A stretch of DNA of 64,000 nucleotides, from positions 1 to 64,000 of the forward strand of contig JAFZUQ010000007.1 in NCBI GenBank assembly GCA_017618215.1, in the 5' to 3' direction. Positions 1-8,299 of this stretch are shown here, piece after piece (within the stretch, counting starts at the first letter, position 1; the number at the start of each line of letters is the position of its first letter). A program made the translations under genes and the position numbers. This DNA is from Elusimicrobiaceae bacterium. Its GTDB lineage: Bacteria; Elusimicrobiota; Elusimicrobia; Elusimicrobiales; Elusimicrobiaceae. The notes under the pieces were generated by a model that was not told where the DNA came from, ran no database searches, and was given only the letters and a program-made list of their open reading frames with translations.

Positions 1-761
<761 letters not shown>

Positions 762-762
762 A

Positions 763-804
763 ATTAAAAACCGTTAAACAATTTCTTGTTTAATGATTTT
801 TAAT
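763..804 (-). other. Imperfect 19-bp inverted repeat just upstream of the 16S 5' end
   Basis: Arms 763-781 and 786-804 match at nearly all positions (ATTAAAAAccgTTAAACAA against its complement) around a 4-base loop. In the transcript it forms a long AU-rich hairpin ending at the mature 5' end, so it may help pre-rRNA processing. The usual processing stem pairs with sequence 3' of the gene, which is not visible here. Confidence 0.6.
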
Positions 805-883
805 CGCTTAACGAAGATTTGTTGACTTATGACTCTATAGTTTTGTACTACTCTTTTGAATTTACGTTGGCTTATATATAAGG

Positions 884-912
884 TATATATAAGTTAATTG
901 TATGAATGTCAG
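884..912 (-). promoter_or_regulatory. Possible weak promoter inside the 16S leader
   Basis: On the minus strand CTGACA (907-912) and TATATA (884-889) are 17 bases apart. It fits the consensus less well than the six upstream promoters and lies in very AT-rich sequence, so chance is possible. Confidence 0.3.
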
Positions 913-1079
913 TTTAATTAAGTTCCATCAGTATAACTGATTTCTCTTGCTTCAAACTGCCCATTCGCACATTTGCGATCAAATTTTCATAGAGCGAAAT
1001 CTCCTTGGCTGTTTTCCTTCCGGATTAACAACCTGGAAATTTTTAGCTTTTCTCATAACCGTTTTTAGGTTATAAGAAT

Positions 1080-1108
1080 ATTATATAAAATTTTTCTACG
1101 TTTGTCAA
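1080..1108 (-). promoter_or_regulatory. rRNA promoter P6 (closest to 16S)
   Basis: Minus strand TTGACA (1103-1108), 17-base spacer, TATAAT (1080-1085): a perfect sigma-70-type consensus pair. Expected start near 1073, giving a leader of about 310 bases. Confidence 0.85.
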
Positions 1109-1254
1109 GTTTTTCTTTTTTACCGTCGAAAAACTTAACTTTTAAAATCCCTAAACTTTTGTTTAGAGTACTGATTTAAACTAGCATGACCTGCTTTAAA
1201 ATCTGTTAAAAACTAAAAACTAAAAAGATCGAATTTATTATTTGTTACCTAATT

Positions 1255-1283
1255 ATTATAGCATTTATTTTTAAGCTTGTCAA
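1255..1283 (-). promoter_or_regulatory. rRNA promoter P5
   Basis: Minus strand TTGACA (1278-1283), 17-base spacer ending in TGC (an extended -10), TATAAT (1255-1260). Confidence 0.85.
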
Positions 1284-1317
1284 TATTTGTTTCAAGTTCT
1301 TAAATTTGCTTTTAAAT

Positions 1318-1346
1318 ATTTTAGCAATTATTTAGGGGGTTGTCAA
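1318..1346 (-). promoter_or_regulatory. rRNA promoter P4
   Basis: Minus strand TTGACA (1341-1346), 17-base spacer ending in TGC, TAAAAT (1318-1323). Confidence 0.8.
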
Positions 1347-1386
1347 GCGCTATGCTGATGCAACGCCGAAAAGTTGCTTTATCTAT

Positions 1387-1414
1387 ATTTTAGCAGATGA
1401 TTTAAGTTTGTCAA
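1387..1414 (-). promoter_or_regulatory. rRNA promoter P3
   Basis: Minus strand TTGACA (1409-1414), 16-base spacer ending in TGC, TAAAAT (1387-1392). The segment upstream of its -35 (AAGaaCTTGAAACA-like) recurs upstream of P5, suggesting the array grew by duplication. Confidence 0.8.
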
Positions 1415-1449
1415 TTACTGTTTCAAGGTCTTAAACTCGCTACCTATAT

Positions 1450-1478
1450 ATTATAACATAAAAAGAGCGAAATGTCAA
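1450..1478 (-). promoter_or_regulatory. rRNA promoter P2
   Basis: Minus strand TTGACA (1473-1478), 17-base spacer, TATAAT (1450-1455): perfect consensus. Confidence 0.85.
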
Positions 1479-1555
1479 CCCCCTTTTTTTATTCCTTTTA
1501 AAAAAGGGCTAACTTTACGTCTGGGCAGAGGTACTTATGTACTTGCGATATATAA

Positions 1556-1584
1556 AGTATACAAATATTTTTAACATTTGTCAA
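1556..1584 (-). promoter_or_regulatory. rRNA promoter P1 (most distal)
   Basis: Minus strand TTGACA (1579-1584), 17-base spacer, TATACT (1556-1561). Confidence 0.8.
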
Positions 1585-1864
1585 GGGGTTTTTTGTGTGA
1601 CGAATTATGTCAATTAGTGTGCATGTTCTTGCAAATTTAAGTGCTTTTTAATTTTTCAGCTCCTAGAGTACCGATATGTCGCTTCGCTCCAAGTTCTTCT
1701 GGGTACTCGTCGTCGCAGAGAAAAGTTAAAAATCATCTTAAATTTGCTGCGTCGCACAAAATGTGTTCGTACGCTACGGATCTGAACTCTAAAACTCTCG
1801 TAAACTTTCCTCAAAAAATACTTGCCGAGTCGACGTACACAGTTTGGCTTTATTTTTTAATTAT
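1585..1864 (-). other. Unassigned stretch with a broken reading frame
   Basis: No intact gene lies between the secreted-protein gene ending at 1865 and the rRNA promoters. Base composition is more mixed than in the promoter array. One minus-strand frame, interrupted by two or three stops between about 1830 and 1640, reads like protein; its last open piece ends in EYPEELGAKRHIGTLGAEK. It could be a decayed gene fragment or a family-specific repeat. No terminator hairpin is evident. Confidence 0.35.
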
Positions 1865-3274
1865 CTAAAAATCGTAAGGGTTATGTTCTTCTTTATTTTT
1901 ACCATCGGCGTCTTTTTTGTAACTTACTGCCCAAGATTTTCCAGATATACTCCTCCCCCATCCGCTTTTTCCCCATCCTTGCTTGTTTTTCTTTTCTTGT
2001 TTTTCCTCATACTTTTTGGCAATATCTGCGTAATTATCATCAGCAGGAGCAATAACCCTTAATGTTTCATTTCCCGGTATATATTCTAAATAACTGTTTG
2101 GCGGAACATTTGTGATATCTGCAAAGTATTCAATCTTTGACTTGCTTTTTGTGTCAAAAAAACTAAAAGGAATATATTCGTGGCAGTTATTATGATACCC
2201 TTTCGGCGAAGAACTTTTTCCTAATAAAATTTTTTCTGCATTTTCTTGTCCGAAATATTCTTCCGCTAAGTTGTCTCCATAAATAAAATATTGATTTTCT
2301 GTTAGCCCTGAAACTACTGGAAAGTATGTTTCACCAGAACAAAGTTTATAATAAAAATCTTCTGTATCATCATTAGTCTTGTATTTATTACAAGATTTAA
2401 GTCTAATATCTTTCCCTAAATATTTTTGTGATAATTTTGATTTCTTTTTTCCTAAACATTCAAGCGATTTAATCCTAGACAATATCTCCCCTTCTTCTTT
2501 AGTTTCAGCGCCATATCTAATTTTATTAATATTTTTTCTAAAGAAGGCCTTAATATTATCTTTTCTTATTGTTTTTCTAAATTTTGATCCTTCTGCTTTT
2601 AATGCTGATATTTTGCTTGGTATATCTTTTTTATATGAATCGTCGTTATTTGAAATTACTTGTAATTCTTTCGTTTCCGGTATAAATTTAAGATAGCTAC
2701 CAGGTGGCACATTTGTGACATCATAACCATATGCGTCTCTAATCATATAATGACTATGTTTATATACTGTCACATATTCTTTGCAACCAGAAACAAAACT
2801 GTCTAAATTATATTCTGCAGTTTTTTTGTTATCATCATTATAATTTTTATATTTAGTATATCTACAAGTTTTGGAAGGCTTTTGCTCTTTGCAAACGCCA
2901 TTGTCGCATACAGATGTTGGAAAATATTCTTCTTCCATTTCTTCTGTTTTATCAGGGAACAGATTACATATATCTTGTACATTAAGATATGCATCTGTCA
3001 AATATTTATAACTCGGAATATTTGTAGGTTTATACTCAAAATCTCTAGGATAAGTATAATAGGGAACTTCTATCAATTTCAAATTTTGCCCTTTATAGTT
3101 TGTGGGTGTATTCAATTTCTTTTTATAAAAACACATAAAAGATTCAATAACTTCATTTGATAATTTATGTGTTTCTTCAAGAGAATAGCTTGTCACTACA
3201 TCCCCCAAAGCAATTTGCGGCACAAAAGTAAATAAACCAAACAACAAAATAAAACTAATAGATAATTTCTTCAT
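1865..3274 (-). CDS. Secreted protein of unknown function with a duplicated module
   Basis: 469 residues. A clear signal peptide (charged MKK, then a hydrophobic stretch to about residue 24, ending A-L-G) indicates export. I do not recognise the family. A module of about 55 residues occurs twice: one copy around residues 165-220 and one near 370-425. Both contain (D)-x-TNVPP-x-SYL-x-(F/Y)IP, then (L)-x-VI and a D-D-x-Y end. Several cysteines, including a CDNGVC pair, suggest disulfides. The C-terminus is rich in K, G and S. The start has a good ribosome binding site (AAGGAG) and follows the zinc-ribbon gene by 12 bases, so it is probably the last gene of the lpxB-rel unit. Confidence 0.75.
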   Translation of the reverse strand: MKKLSISFILLFGLFTFVPQIALGDVVTSYSLEETHKLSNEVIESFMCFYKKKLNTPTNYKGQNLKLIEVPYYTYPRDFEYKPTNIPSYKYLTDAYLNVQDICNLFPDKTEEMEEEYFPTSVCDNGVCKEQKPSKTCRYTKYKNYNDDNKKTAEYNLDSFVSGCKEYVTVYKHSHYMIRDAYGYDVTNVPPGSYLKFIPETKELQVISNNDDSYKKDIPSKISALKAEGSKFRKTIRKDNIKAFFRKNINKIRYGAETKEEGEILSRIKSLECLGKKKSKLSQKYLGKDIRLKSCNKYKTNDDTEDFYYKLCSGETYFPVVSGLTENQYFIYGDNLAEEYFGQENAEKILLGKSSSPKGYHNNCHEYIPFSFFDTKSKSKIEYFADITNVPPNSYLEYIPGNETLRVIAPADDNYADIAKKYEEKQEKKNKQGWGKSGWGRSISGKSWAVSYKKDADGKNKEEHNPYDF

Positions 3275-3286
3275 AAGAGCTCCTTA

Positions 3287-3592
3287 TTAAAACATTAAAT
3301 TAGTCGGGAAAGAACCCAGCATACTCTGCGCTTGTAGGAATAATAAATAAGTCTTATAACAAAACCAACCTGTTAAGGCAAGAAAAATAATTGTGTAAAT
3401 AGTTTTTGCTACGATTTTTAGAGAAGGTGAACGCCAAACAAAATATAAGTTAAAAGGCCCGAGTATAAAGAAAAGTAAAATAATACCGATATGCCTATAA
3501 TAAAAAGGAATATGACTGCCTTGGCCTGCGCCGCAATATTTGCAGTAATTATCAAATTCGCCTATATCGCTTTTGCATTTCCAGCAAATCAT
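3287..3592 (-). CDS. Small zinc-ribbon membrane protein
   Basis: 101 residues. The N-terminus is a zinc ribbon of two CxxC knuckles (C3, C6, C17, C20). Two hydrophobic segments follow (about 33-52 and 61-85), so the ribbon probably faces the cytoplasm on a membrane hairpin. The start overlaps the rel stop codon (ATGA, 4 bases), implying translational coupling. Function is unknown; zinc-ribbon plus membrane proteins of this size are common and poorly characterised. Confidence 0.75.
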   Translation of the reverse strand: MICWKCKSDIGEFDNYCKYCGAGQGSHIPFYYRHIGIILLFFILGPFNLYFVWRSPSLKIVAKTIYTIIFLALTGWFCYKTYLLFLQAQSMLGSFPTNLMF

Positions 3593-5028
3593 ATTTCAAT
3601 ACCTTTTGAGCGTAAAGTTCTTTTGATTTTCGAGCGTGTGCGTGCCATTTTTGCGGCCTCAAGCCATTGGCGGGTGGGCTCGGCATTTTTGCGGGTTTGA
3701 ATTTCGCAAATATCACCGCTTTTTAATTCATAGGTCATTTTTACCATTTTGCCGTTTACTAAAGCACCACTATAATGTTCGCCGATTTCGGAGTGCACTA
3801 AATAAGCGAAATCTAAAGGCGTGGCGTGCTCAGGCAAGACTTTAACTTCACCTTGCGGGGTAAAAACAAAAACCTGTTTTAGGTTAATATCTGTTTGAAA
3901 ACTTTCAATAAATTCACGCGGTGCGGTTAAGTCGCGCTGCCACTCTATCCATTGGCGAATCCAATTTAACTTTTCATCTAAATTAGGATCTTCTTTTGAG
4001 CCGAGTTTATAACGCCAATGTGCCGCGATACCATATTCGCAAGTGCGGTGCATTTCTTCTGTTCTTATTTGCACTTCAATCAACTTATCTTCATACACAA
4101 TAGTAGTATGTATGCTTTGGTACATATTCATTTTCGGCATGGCGATATAGTCTGTAAAGGTGCCGGCAAGCGGTTTGAAATTTGCGTGCAAAGCACCTAA
4201 AGCACGATAACAGTCAAGTTTTGTTTCAGTAATAATTCTGACACCGAGCAAATCTTGTATCGACGAAAAAGGTATATCGTGGCTTTGCATTTTGCGGTAA
4301 ATTGAATAATAGTTTTTGATACGCGAAAGCAAGCGGTGTGGGATTTGTTCTTTATTTAAAACATTATCTAAAGCATCTTTAAAAGAAGAAAGTTTTTTAT
4401 TTAAATTTTCAGAACGTGCCGCAACACCTTTTACAAGTTCATCATATTCAAGAGGATGCAAATATTTGAAAGATAAATCTTCAAGTTCGTTTTTTAAACT
4501 GAACATCCCAAGACGTTGCGCTAAAGGTGCATATAAAGAAATTGTTTCCTGTGCCTTTTCAATTTGCCTTTGTTTAGGGAGTGCATCAAGCGTCTTCATA
4601 TTATGTGTTCTATCGGCAAGTTTGATTAAAATTATGCGTATATCATGGGATACAGATATTAACATCTTGCGCCAATTTTCAACGGTTTCTTCGTCGGTTG
4701 AAGTACTTTCAAGTTTATCGATTTTCGTTAAACCTTCCACCATTAAGGCAACTGTTTTATTAAAATTTGTTTCAATATCTTTTACAGTTGTAGGTGTATC
4801 CTCTACCGTATCATGCAAAAGCGCGGCAGCGATAGTATCTGCATCCAGTTTATGTTCAAGCAAAATTTTTGCAACTTCACAACAATGAATAAAAAACGGT
4901 TCACCCGTCAAGCGTTTTTGTTCTTTGTGGGCTTCTTTTGCGAAGTTAAAGGCCTTTTCAATAATAGCGGTATCTTGTGTGCTATATTGTTTAAAGCCGT
5001 CAATAATTTGCTTTAATTGGTCTTGCAT
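3589..5028 (-). CDS. rel: RelA/SpoT-family (p)ppGpp synthetase/hydrolase, short form
   Basis: 479 residues; makes and/or degrades the alarmone (p)ppGpp. An HD hydrolase domain comes first (H48, H72-D73 in HDTVEDT; these metal and catalytic residues are present). The synthetase domain follows (about 210-345, with YSIYRKM, DLLGVRII, YIAMPKMNMYQSIHTT and VQIRTEEMH). A TGS domain (about 385-445) ends the protein. The helical, zinc-finger and ACT/RRM regulatory domains of full-length Rel (about 700 residues) are missing, so ribosome-coupled control is probably altered. It overlaps lpxB by 16 bases. Both catalytic halves look intact, so bifunctional is the best reading. Confidence 0.93.
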   Translation of the reverse strand: MQDQLKQIIDGFKQYSTQDTAIIEKAFNFAKEAHKEQKRLTGEPFFIHCCEVAKILLEHKLDADTIAAALLHDTVEDTPTTVKDIETNFNKTVALMVEGLTKIDKLESTSTDEETVENWRKMLISVSHDIRIILIKLADRTHNMKTLDALPKQRQIEKAQETISLYAPLAQRLGMFSLKNELEDLSFKYLHPLEYDELVKGVAARSENLNKKLSSFKDALDNVLNKEQIPHRLLSRIKNYYSIYRKMQSHDIPFSSIQDLLGVRIITETKLDCYRALGALHANFKPLAGTFTDYIAMPKMNMYQSIHTTIVYEDKLIEVQIRTEEMHRTCEYGIAAHWRYKLGSKEDPNLDEKLNWIRQWIEWQRDLTAPREFIESFQTDINLKQVFVFTPQGEVKVLPEHATPLDFAYLVHSEIGEHYSGALVNGKMVKMTYELKSGDICEIQTRKNAEPTRQWLEAAKMARTRSKIKRTLRSKGIEI

Positions 5029-6149
5029 AAATCCTCTAAAATTACTTGCGCAGATTGTTTGGCAACAGGTGGCGCGCCGAGTTTGTTTCTAAGTTCAAGC
5101 ATGGTTTTGCGCATATTTAAATATTTAGTTTCGTCGCCTAAAATACCAAGAATTTCTTTTGAAATTGCTTCGGGGTTAACGTCTTGTTGGATAAACTCGC
5201 GCACAACTTCTTTATTGCTTAAAATATTTACCAAAGATATAAAACGCACTTTGATTATCATCCTAACTATTGCATAGGTTATAAAAGATGTTTTATAAAC
5301 AACGCTCATCGGCAGACCGAGCAAAGCATTTTCCAAAGTTGCGGTACCGGAACAGGTTAAAACAAAGTCCATAGTTCGCCTGATTTTAAAATCTTTTTCA
5401 CGTACAATTTGCATTTCTTCTTTGCTTGCACCGGTTAATTGATAAAGTTTTTCATCAGTAACTTCCGGTACTGCAAACATAAAACATTTTGCGTTTTTGT
5501 AAACTTTTTTAATTTCTTTGAAAACATCAAAAAATATTTTACTATGCTTTTCAATTTCCGCTGGGCGACTGCCAACCATTAAACCAAAATTCCAAGCCGC
5601 ATCTTTACCTTTTTTATAAGATATTTCAAACGGTTCAGGCACAGTATCTAAAAGAGGATTGCCGAAAAACACGGGGTTGCCGCCATATTCTTTATAGATA
5701 TCTGCTTCAAACGGGAAAATGACAAATTGCTTTCTTGTAAGGCGAACAATTTCTTTTGCTCTGTAACGCCTTGAGGCCCAAACCTGAGGGCAAACATAAT
5801 AGTAAGCCGGAATATTTTCCGCTTCGGCAAGTTTTAAAATTTGGTGGTTAAAACCATAAAAATCAACGGTAATTACTGCAGACGGTTTTGTTCCCTTTAA
5901 ATAATTTTTTACTAATTTATATAGGTTTAGCCATGTGGGAAATTTTTTGATTACGGCATCAAAACCGGCTGCACCTTTGGTAATAAGGTCATACAAATAA
6001 TTATCGCTGAGCGCTTTCATGCGAAGGCCGCCGATAGTATCAATTTTGATTTCCGGCGCCAAAGTTTTTATCGCGGATATTAAATTTGCCGCGTGAACAT
6101 CACCGGAAATATCACCGGCTACAACCAGTATACGTTTCTCACTTGCCAT
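5013..6149 (-). CDS. lpxB: Lipid-A-disaccharide synthase
   Basis: 378 residues. LpxB condenses UDP-2,3-diacylglucosamine with lipid X to form the lipid A disaccharide at the inner face of the inner membrane. The N-terminal glycosyltransferase signature (VVAGDISGDVHAANL), the VDFYGFNH and YYYVCPQVWA segments and the (F)FGNPLLD motif are all typical, and the length is normal. First gene of a minus-strand unit with rel and two small genes. It has no Shine-Dalgarno; an extended -10 element lies 6 bases before the ATG, so the mRNA is probably leaderless. Confidence 0.96.
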   Translation of the reverse strand: MASEKRILVVAGDISGDVHAANLISAIKTLAPEIKIDTIGGLRMKALSDNYLYDLITKGAAGFDAVIKKFPTWLNLYKLVKNYLKGTKPSAVITVDFYGFNHQILKLAEAENIPAYYYVCPQVWASRRYRAKEIVRLTRKQFVIFPFEADIYKEYGGNPVFFGNPLLDTVPEPFEISYKKGKDAAWNFGLMVGSRPAEIEKHSKIFFDVFKEIKKVYKNAKCFMFAVPEVTDEKLYQLTGASKEEMQIVREKDFKIRRTMDFVLTCSGTATLENALLGLPMSVVYKTSFITYAIVRMIIKVRFISLVNILSNKEVVREFIQQDVNPEAISKEILGILGDETKYLNMRKTMLELRNKLGAPPVAKQSAQVILEDLCKTN

Positions 6150-6155
6150 ATATAA

Positions 6156-6164
6156 ATTATAGCA
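6156..6164 (-). promoter_or_regulatory. lpxB promoter, extended -10 (leaderless type)
   Basis: Minus strand TGC-TATAAT, then 6 bases, then the lpxB ATG. Transcription would start at or next to the A of ATG. No good -35 is seen. Confidence 0.7.
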
Positions 6165-6169
6165 TTAAA

Positions 6170-6178
6170 TGGTATAAT
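6170..6178 (+). promoter_or_regulatory. ndk promoter, extended -10 (leaderless type)
   Basis: TGG-TATAAT, then 6 bases, then the ndk ATG at 6185. It is back to back with the lpxB promoter within 36 bases. Confidence 0.7.
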
Positions 6179-6184
6179 TTAGTT

Positions 6185-6634
6185 ATGAAAGAAAGAACCT
6201 TAATCTTAATTAAACCCGATGCCATAAGCAAACGCTTAACGGGCATCATCCTTGACCGTATTGAGCATTTAGGCCTTGATATGAAAGCAGCAAAAGTCGT
6301 TATTATGACGGAAGAACTTGCCCGCAAACATTACCCACACCTTAAAGGTAAACCGTTTTTGCAGGATGTAATTAATTTTATGCGCGGCGATTATAACGGT
6401 ATTAAAGACCACCGCATTTATGCCTTTGTTTATGAAGGCGAAGATGCAATTTCCAAAATCCGCACTTTGCTTGGGCCGACAAAACCTGAAAATGCCGCAC
6501 CGGACACAATCCGCGGTGCTTTCGGTTATACAAAAGGTGATACGATGTTTAATTGCGTGCATGCTTCCGGTACCCCTGAAGATGCTAAACGCGAAATCGC
6601 ACTTTGGTTTAAACCTGAGGAGATTATTGCCTAA
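6185..6634 (+). CDS. ndk: Nucleoside diphosphate kinase
   Basis: 149 residues from the ATG at 6185; an upstream in-frame start at 6086 would run through the promoter and lpxB and is rejected. The enzyme moves the gamma-phosphate between NTPs and NDPs through a phosphohistidine. The N-terminus (ERTLILIKPDAI) and the active-site region (NCVHASGTPEDAKREI, with the phospho-acceptor H) are classic. The central region (MRGDYNGIKDHR, LLGPTKPENA) is slightly longer than in E. coli Ndk. No Shine-Dalgarno; see the adjacent promoter. The stop overlaps the next start by one base (TAATG). Confidence 0.95.
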   Translation: MKERTLILIKPDAISKRLTGIILDRIEHLGLDMKAAKVVIMTEELARKHYPHLKGKPFLQDVINFMRGDYNGIKDHRIYAFVYEGEDAISKIRTLLGPTKPENAAPDTIRGAFGYTKGDTMFNCVHASGTPEDAKREIALWFKPEEIIA

Positions 6635-7437
6635 TGCGTAAACTGTTTTTGTTAATTTTATTTTGCTTGTGCTTTGCAAGTGTTTGGGCGCAAAGTAATA
6701 TTACTTTAACTACAAGTGACGATTGGAATATTGCCGAAACTTTCTTCCGCGGTGAAAGCGGTAATTGTGTAATACTTCTGCATGACTTAGAAAAAAATCG
6801 CACAGAATTTGCCACGCTTGCTGAAAAATTGAGAAATACAAATATTTGTTATCTTTCAATTGATTTAAGAGGACATGGTTTTAGTACAAATAAAGGCAAA
6901 TATGACAGTTTTGAAAAGACAGGCCAAAAAAATGAATTTAATAAGATGACGGAAGATGTTGCAAGCGCAATAAAATATTTAAAAGATAAAGGTTTTAACG
7001 AAGAGGATATCTATATTTTAGGAACAGGGCTTGGCGCAAATGTAGCCGGGAAAAGTTTAACAAAACACCCTAATATCGCAGGAATTGCCATGATAACACC
7101 TTCTTTAAAGCAACGTGATGTTGTAACTTTAAGCGGCATAAAAAATTATAAAGGGCCAGTGTTTATCGGTGTTTCAACTGAAGACAGAAAACAGTTTATG
7201 GAAGCAAGTTTTATAAGAAATGCCGCATTTTTACACTCAGGGGCAGGCAAGGTTACCTTTCAAACCGCTTATGATATGAAGGGTACAGCCATGCTTAATA
7301 AATATATGCTACCTGCGTTAATACAATGGTTTAAAACGCCTGCATTACCGGAAGTTAAATCCGATATAGTAACAATATCCGCAACAGAAGAGCAAACTGT
7401 GGAGCAAGATTATGTCACCTCTTTTGATGGAGACTGA
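6634..7437 (+). CDS. Exported alpha/beta-hydrolase-fold protein, probably without catalytic serine
   Basis: 267 residues with a signal peptide (about 1-19, ending VWA-Q). The fold is suggested by VILLHDLEKNR (oxyanion region), SIDLRGHGFS and a nucleophile-elbow-like ILGTGLGAN. The usual G-x-S-x-G is G-T-G-L-G, so Gly132 sits where the nucleophile should be. It may be a non-enzymatic binding protein or may use another residue. It starts in the ndk stop codon and overlaps murQ by 26 bases, so it is part of the ndk-murQ-anmK-nagZ unit. A link to cell-wall recycling is inferred only from position. Confidence 0.7.
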   Translation: MRKLFLLILFCLCFASVWAQSNITLTTSDDWNIAETFFRGESGNCVILLHDLEKNRTEFATLAEKLRNTNICYLSIDLRGHGFSTNKGKYDSFEKTGQKNEFNKMTEDVASAIKYLKDKGFNEEDIYILGTGLGANVAGKSLTKHPNIAGIAMITPSLKQRDVVTLSGIKNYKGPVFIGVSTEDRKQFMEASFIRNAAFLHSGAGKVTFQTAYDMKGTAMLNKYMLPALIQWFKTPALPEVKSDIVTISATEEQTVEQDYVTSFDGD

Positions 7438-8299
7438 GGCCTTAAATACAAATTCACAAAATTTTGATAAACTACCATTAGATAAAATGGCTGAAGTGAT
7501 GTGCTCTGAAAATTTTGTTGCTGTCAGTGCTGTACAAAAAGCAAAAAAAGAAATCATTAAAGCCGTAAAGCTTGTTGAAGAAACTTATAATACCAACGGT
7601 AAAATTATTTTTATGGGTGCAGGTACTTCCGGCCGTTTGGGTATATTGGAAGCCGCAGAATGCCCCCCTACTTTTAGTACACCGAAAAATTTATTTACCG
7701 CATTAATTGCAGGCGGAAATAAAGCAGTTTTTGAATCCGTAGAAGGTGCAGAAGATAATGCTGCACAAGGTGCAAAAGATTTCCTAAAAATTTCCAGAAA
7801 AAAAGATTTATTAATTGCTATCGCTTCCAGCGGAACTACGCCTTATGTTTTAAGTGCGTTAAGTGCAGCAAAAAAACACGGTAATAAAACTGTTTTTATC
7901 TCTTCAAATAAGACTGCAAAAAAGGCCGGTGCAACGGTAACAATTTATTTAAATACCGGTGCTGAAGTTATAAGCGGTTCAACGCGTTTAAAAGCAGGTA
8001 CGGCACAAAAGCTTGTACTTAATATGCTCACTACCATGACTATGGCGCGTATCGGCAAAATTTATAAAAATTACATGGTAGATTTACAGGCCAAAAATGA
8101 AAAATTAAAAAACCGTGCGATACGTCTAATAACACTTGCCGCAAATATAAATTTTGAAAAAGCAAAAAAATATGCTGTAAAAACAAATTTTAATGTAAAA
8201 GAAGCAGTTGTTATGGCCAAACTGAAAGTTAACCGAAAACGAGCAAAAGAAATTCTAAAAAAACAGAAGGGTTCTTTGAGAGGTGCTTTGCATGAATAA
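7412..8299 (+). CDS. murQ: N-acetylmuramic acid 6-phosphate etherase
   Basis: 295 residues. MurQ cleaves the lactyl ether of MurNAc-6-phosphate to give GlcNAc-6-phosphate in cytoplasmic peptidoglycan recycling. The SIS-domain signature is clear: FMGAGTSGRLGILEAAECPPTF, then the VEGAEDN motif and IAIASSGTTPYV. The C-terminal helical region with (T)GAEVISGSTRLKAGTAQK is typical. The start overlaps the upstream gene by 26 bases; an alternative ATG lies 15 bases further in (7427). anmK and nagZ follow in overlapping frames, giving a complete recycling cassette. Confidence 0.95.
   Translation: MSPLLMETEALNTNSQNFDKLPLDKMAEVMCSENFVAVSAVQKAKKEIIKAVKLVEETYNTNGKIIFMGAGTSGRLGILEAAECPPTFSTPKNLFTALIAGGNKAVFESVEGAEDNAAQGAKDFLKISRKKDLLIAIASSGTTPYVLSALSAAKKHGNKTVFISSNKTAKKAGATVTIYLNTGAEVISGSTRLKAGTAQKLVLNMLTTMTMARIGKIYKNYMVDLQAKNEKLKNRAIRLITLAANINFEKAKKYAVKTNFNVKEAVVMAKLKVNRKRAKEILKKQKGSLRGALHE

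Larger units (their letters stand above)
762..1073 (-). promoter_or_regulatory. 16S rRNA leader region
   Basis: About 310 bases lie between the most proximal strong promoter and the 16S 5' end, with no reading frame. The leader has several small hairpins: ATAACC/GGTTAT (1055-1060 with 1068-1073, right after the promoter), TCGCA/TGCGA (965-969 with 974-978) and ATCAGT/ACTGAT (927-932 with 936-941). I looked for a boxA antitermination element (TGCTCTTTAAC-like) and found no convincing match. Confidence 0.7.

Noticed and set aside
1641..1868. Plus-strand 75-codon frame upstream of the pilin-like region
   Set aside because: No ribosome binding site, and the composition matches no protein; the coding-like signal is stronger on the opposite strand but broken by stops.
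4316..4888. 190-codon plus-strand frame inside rel
   Set aside because: Antisense shadow of a well-supported gene with conserved catalytic motifs.
6086..6184. N-terminal extension of ndk
   Set aside because: The extra residues overlap lpxB and the promoter, have no family similarity, and the normal Ndk N-terminus begins at 6185.
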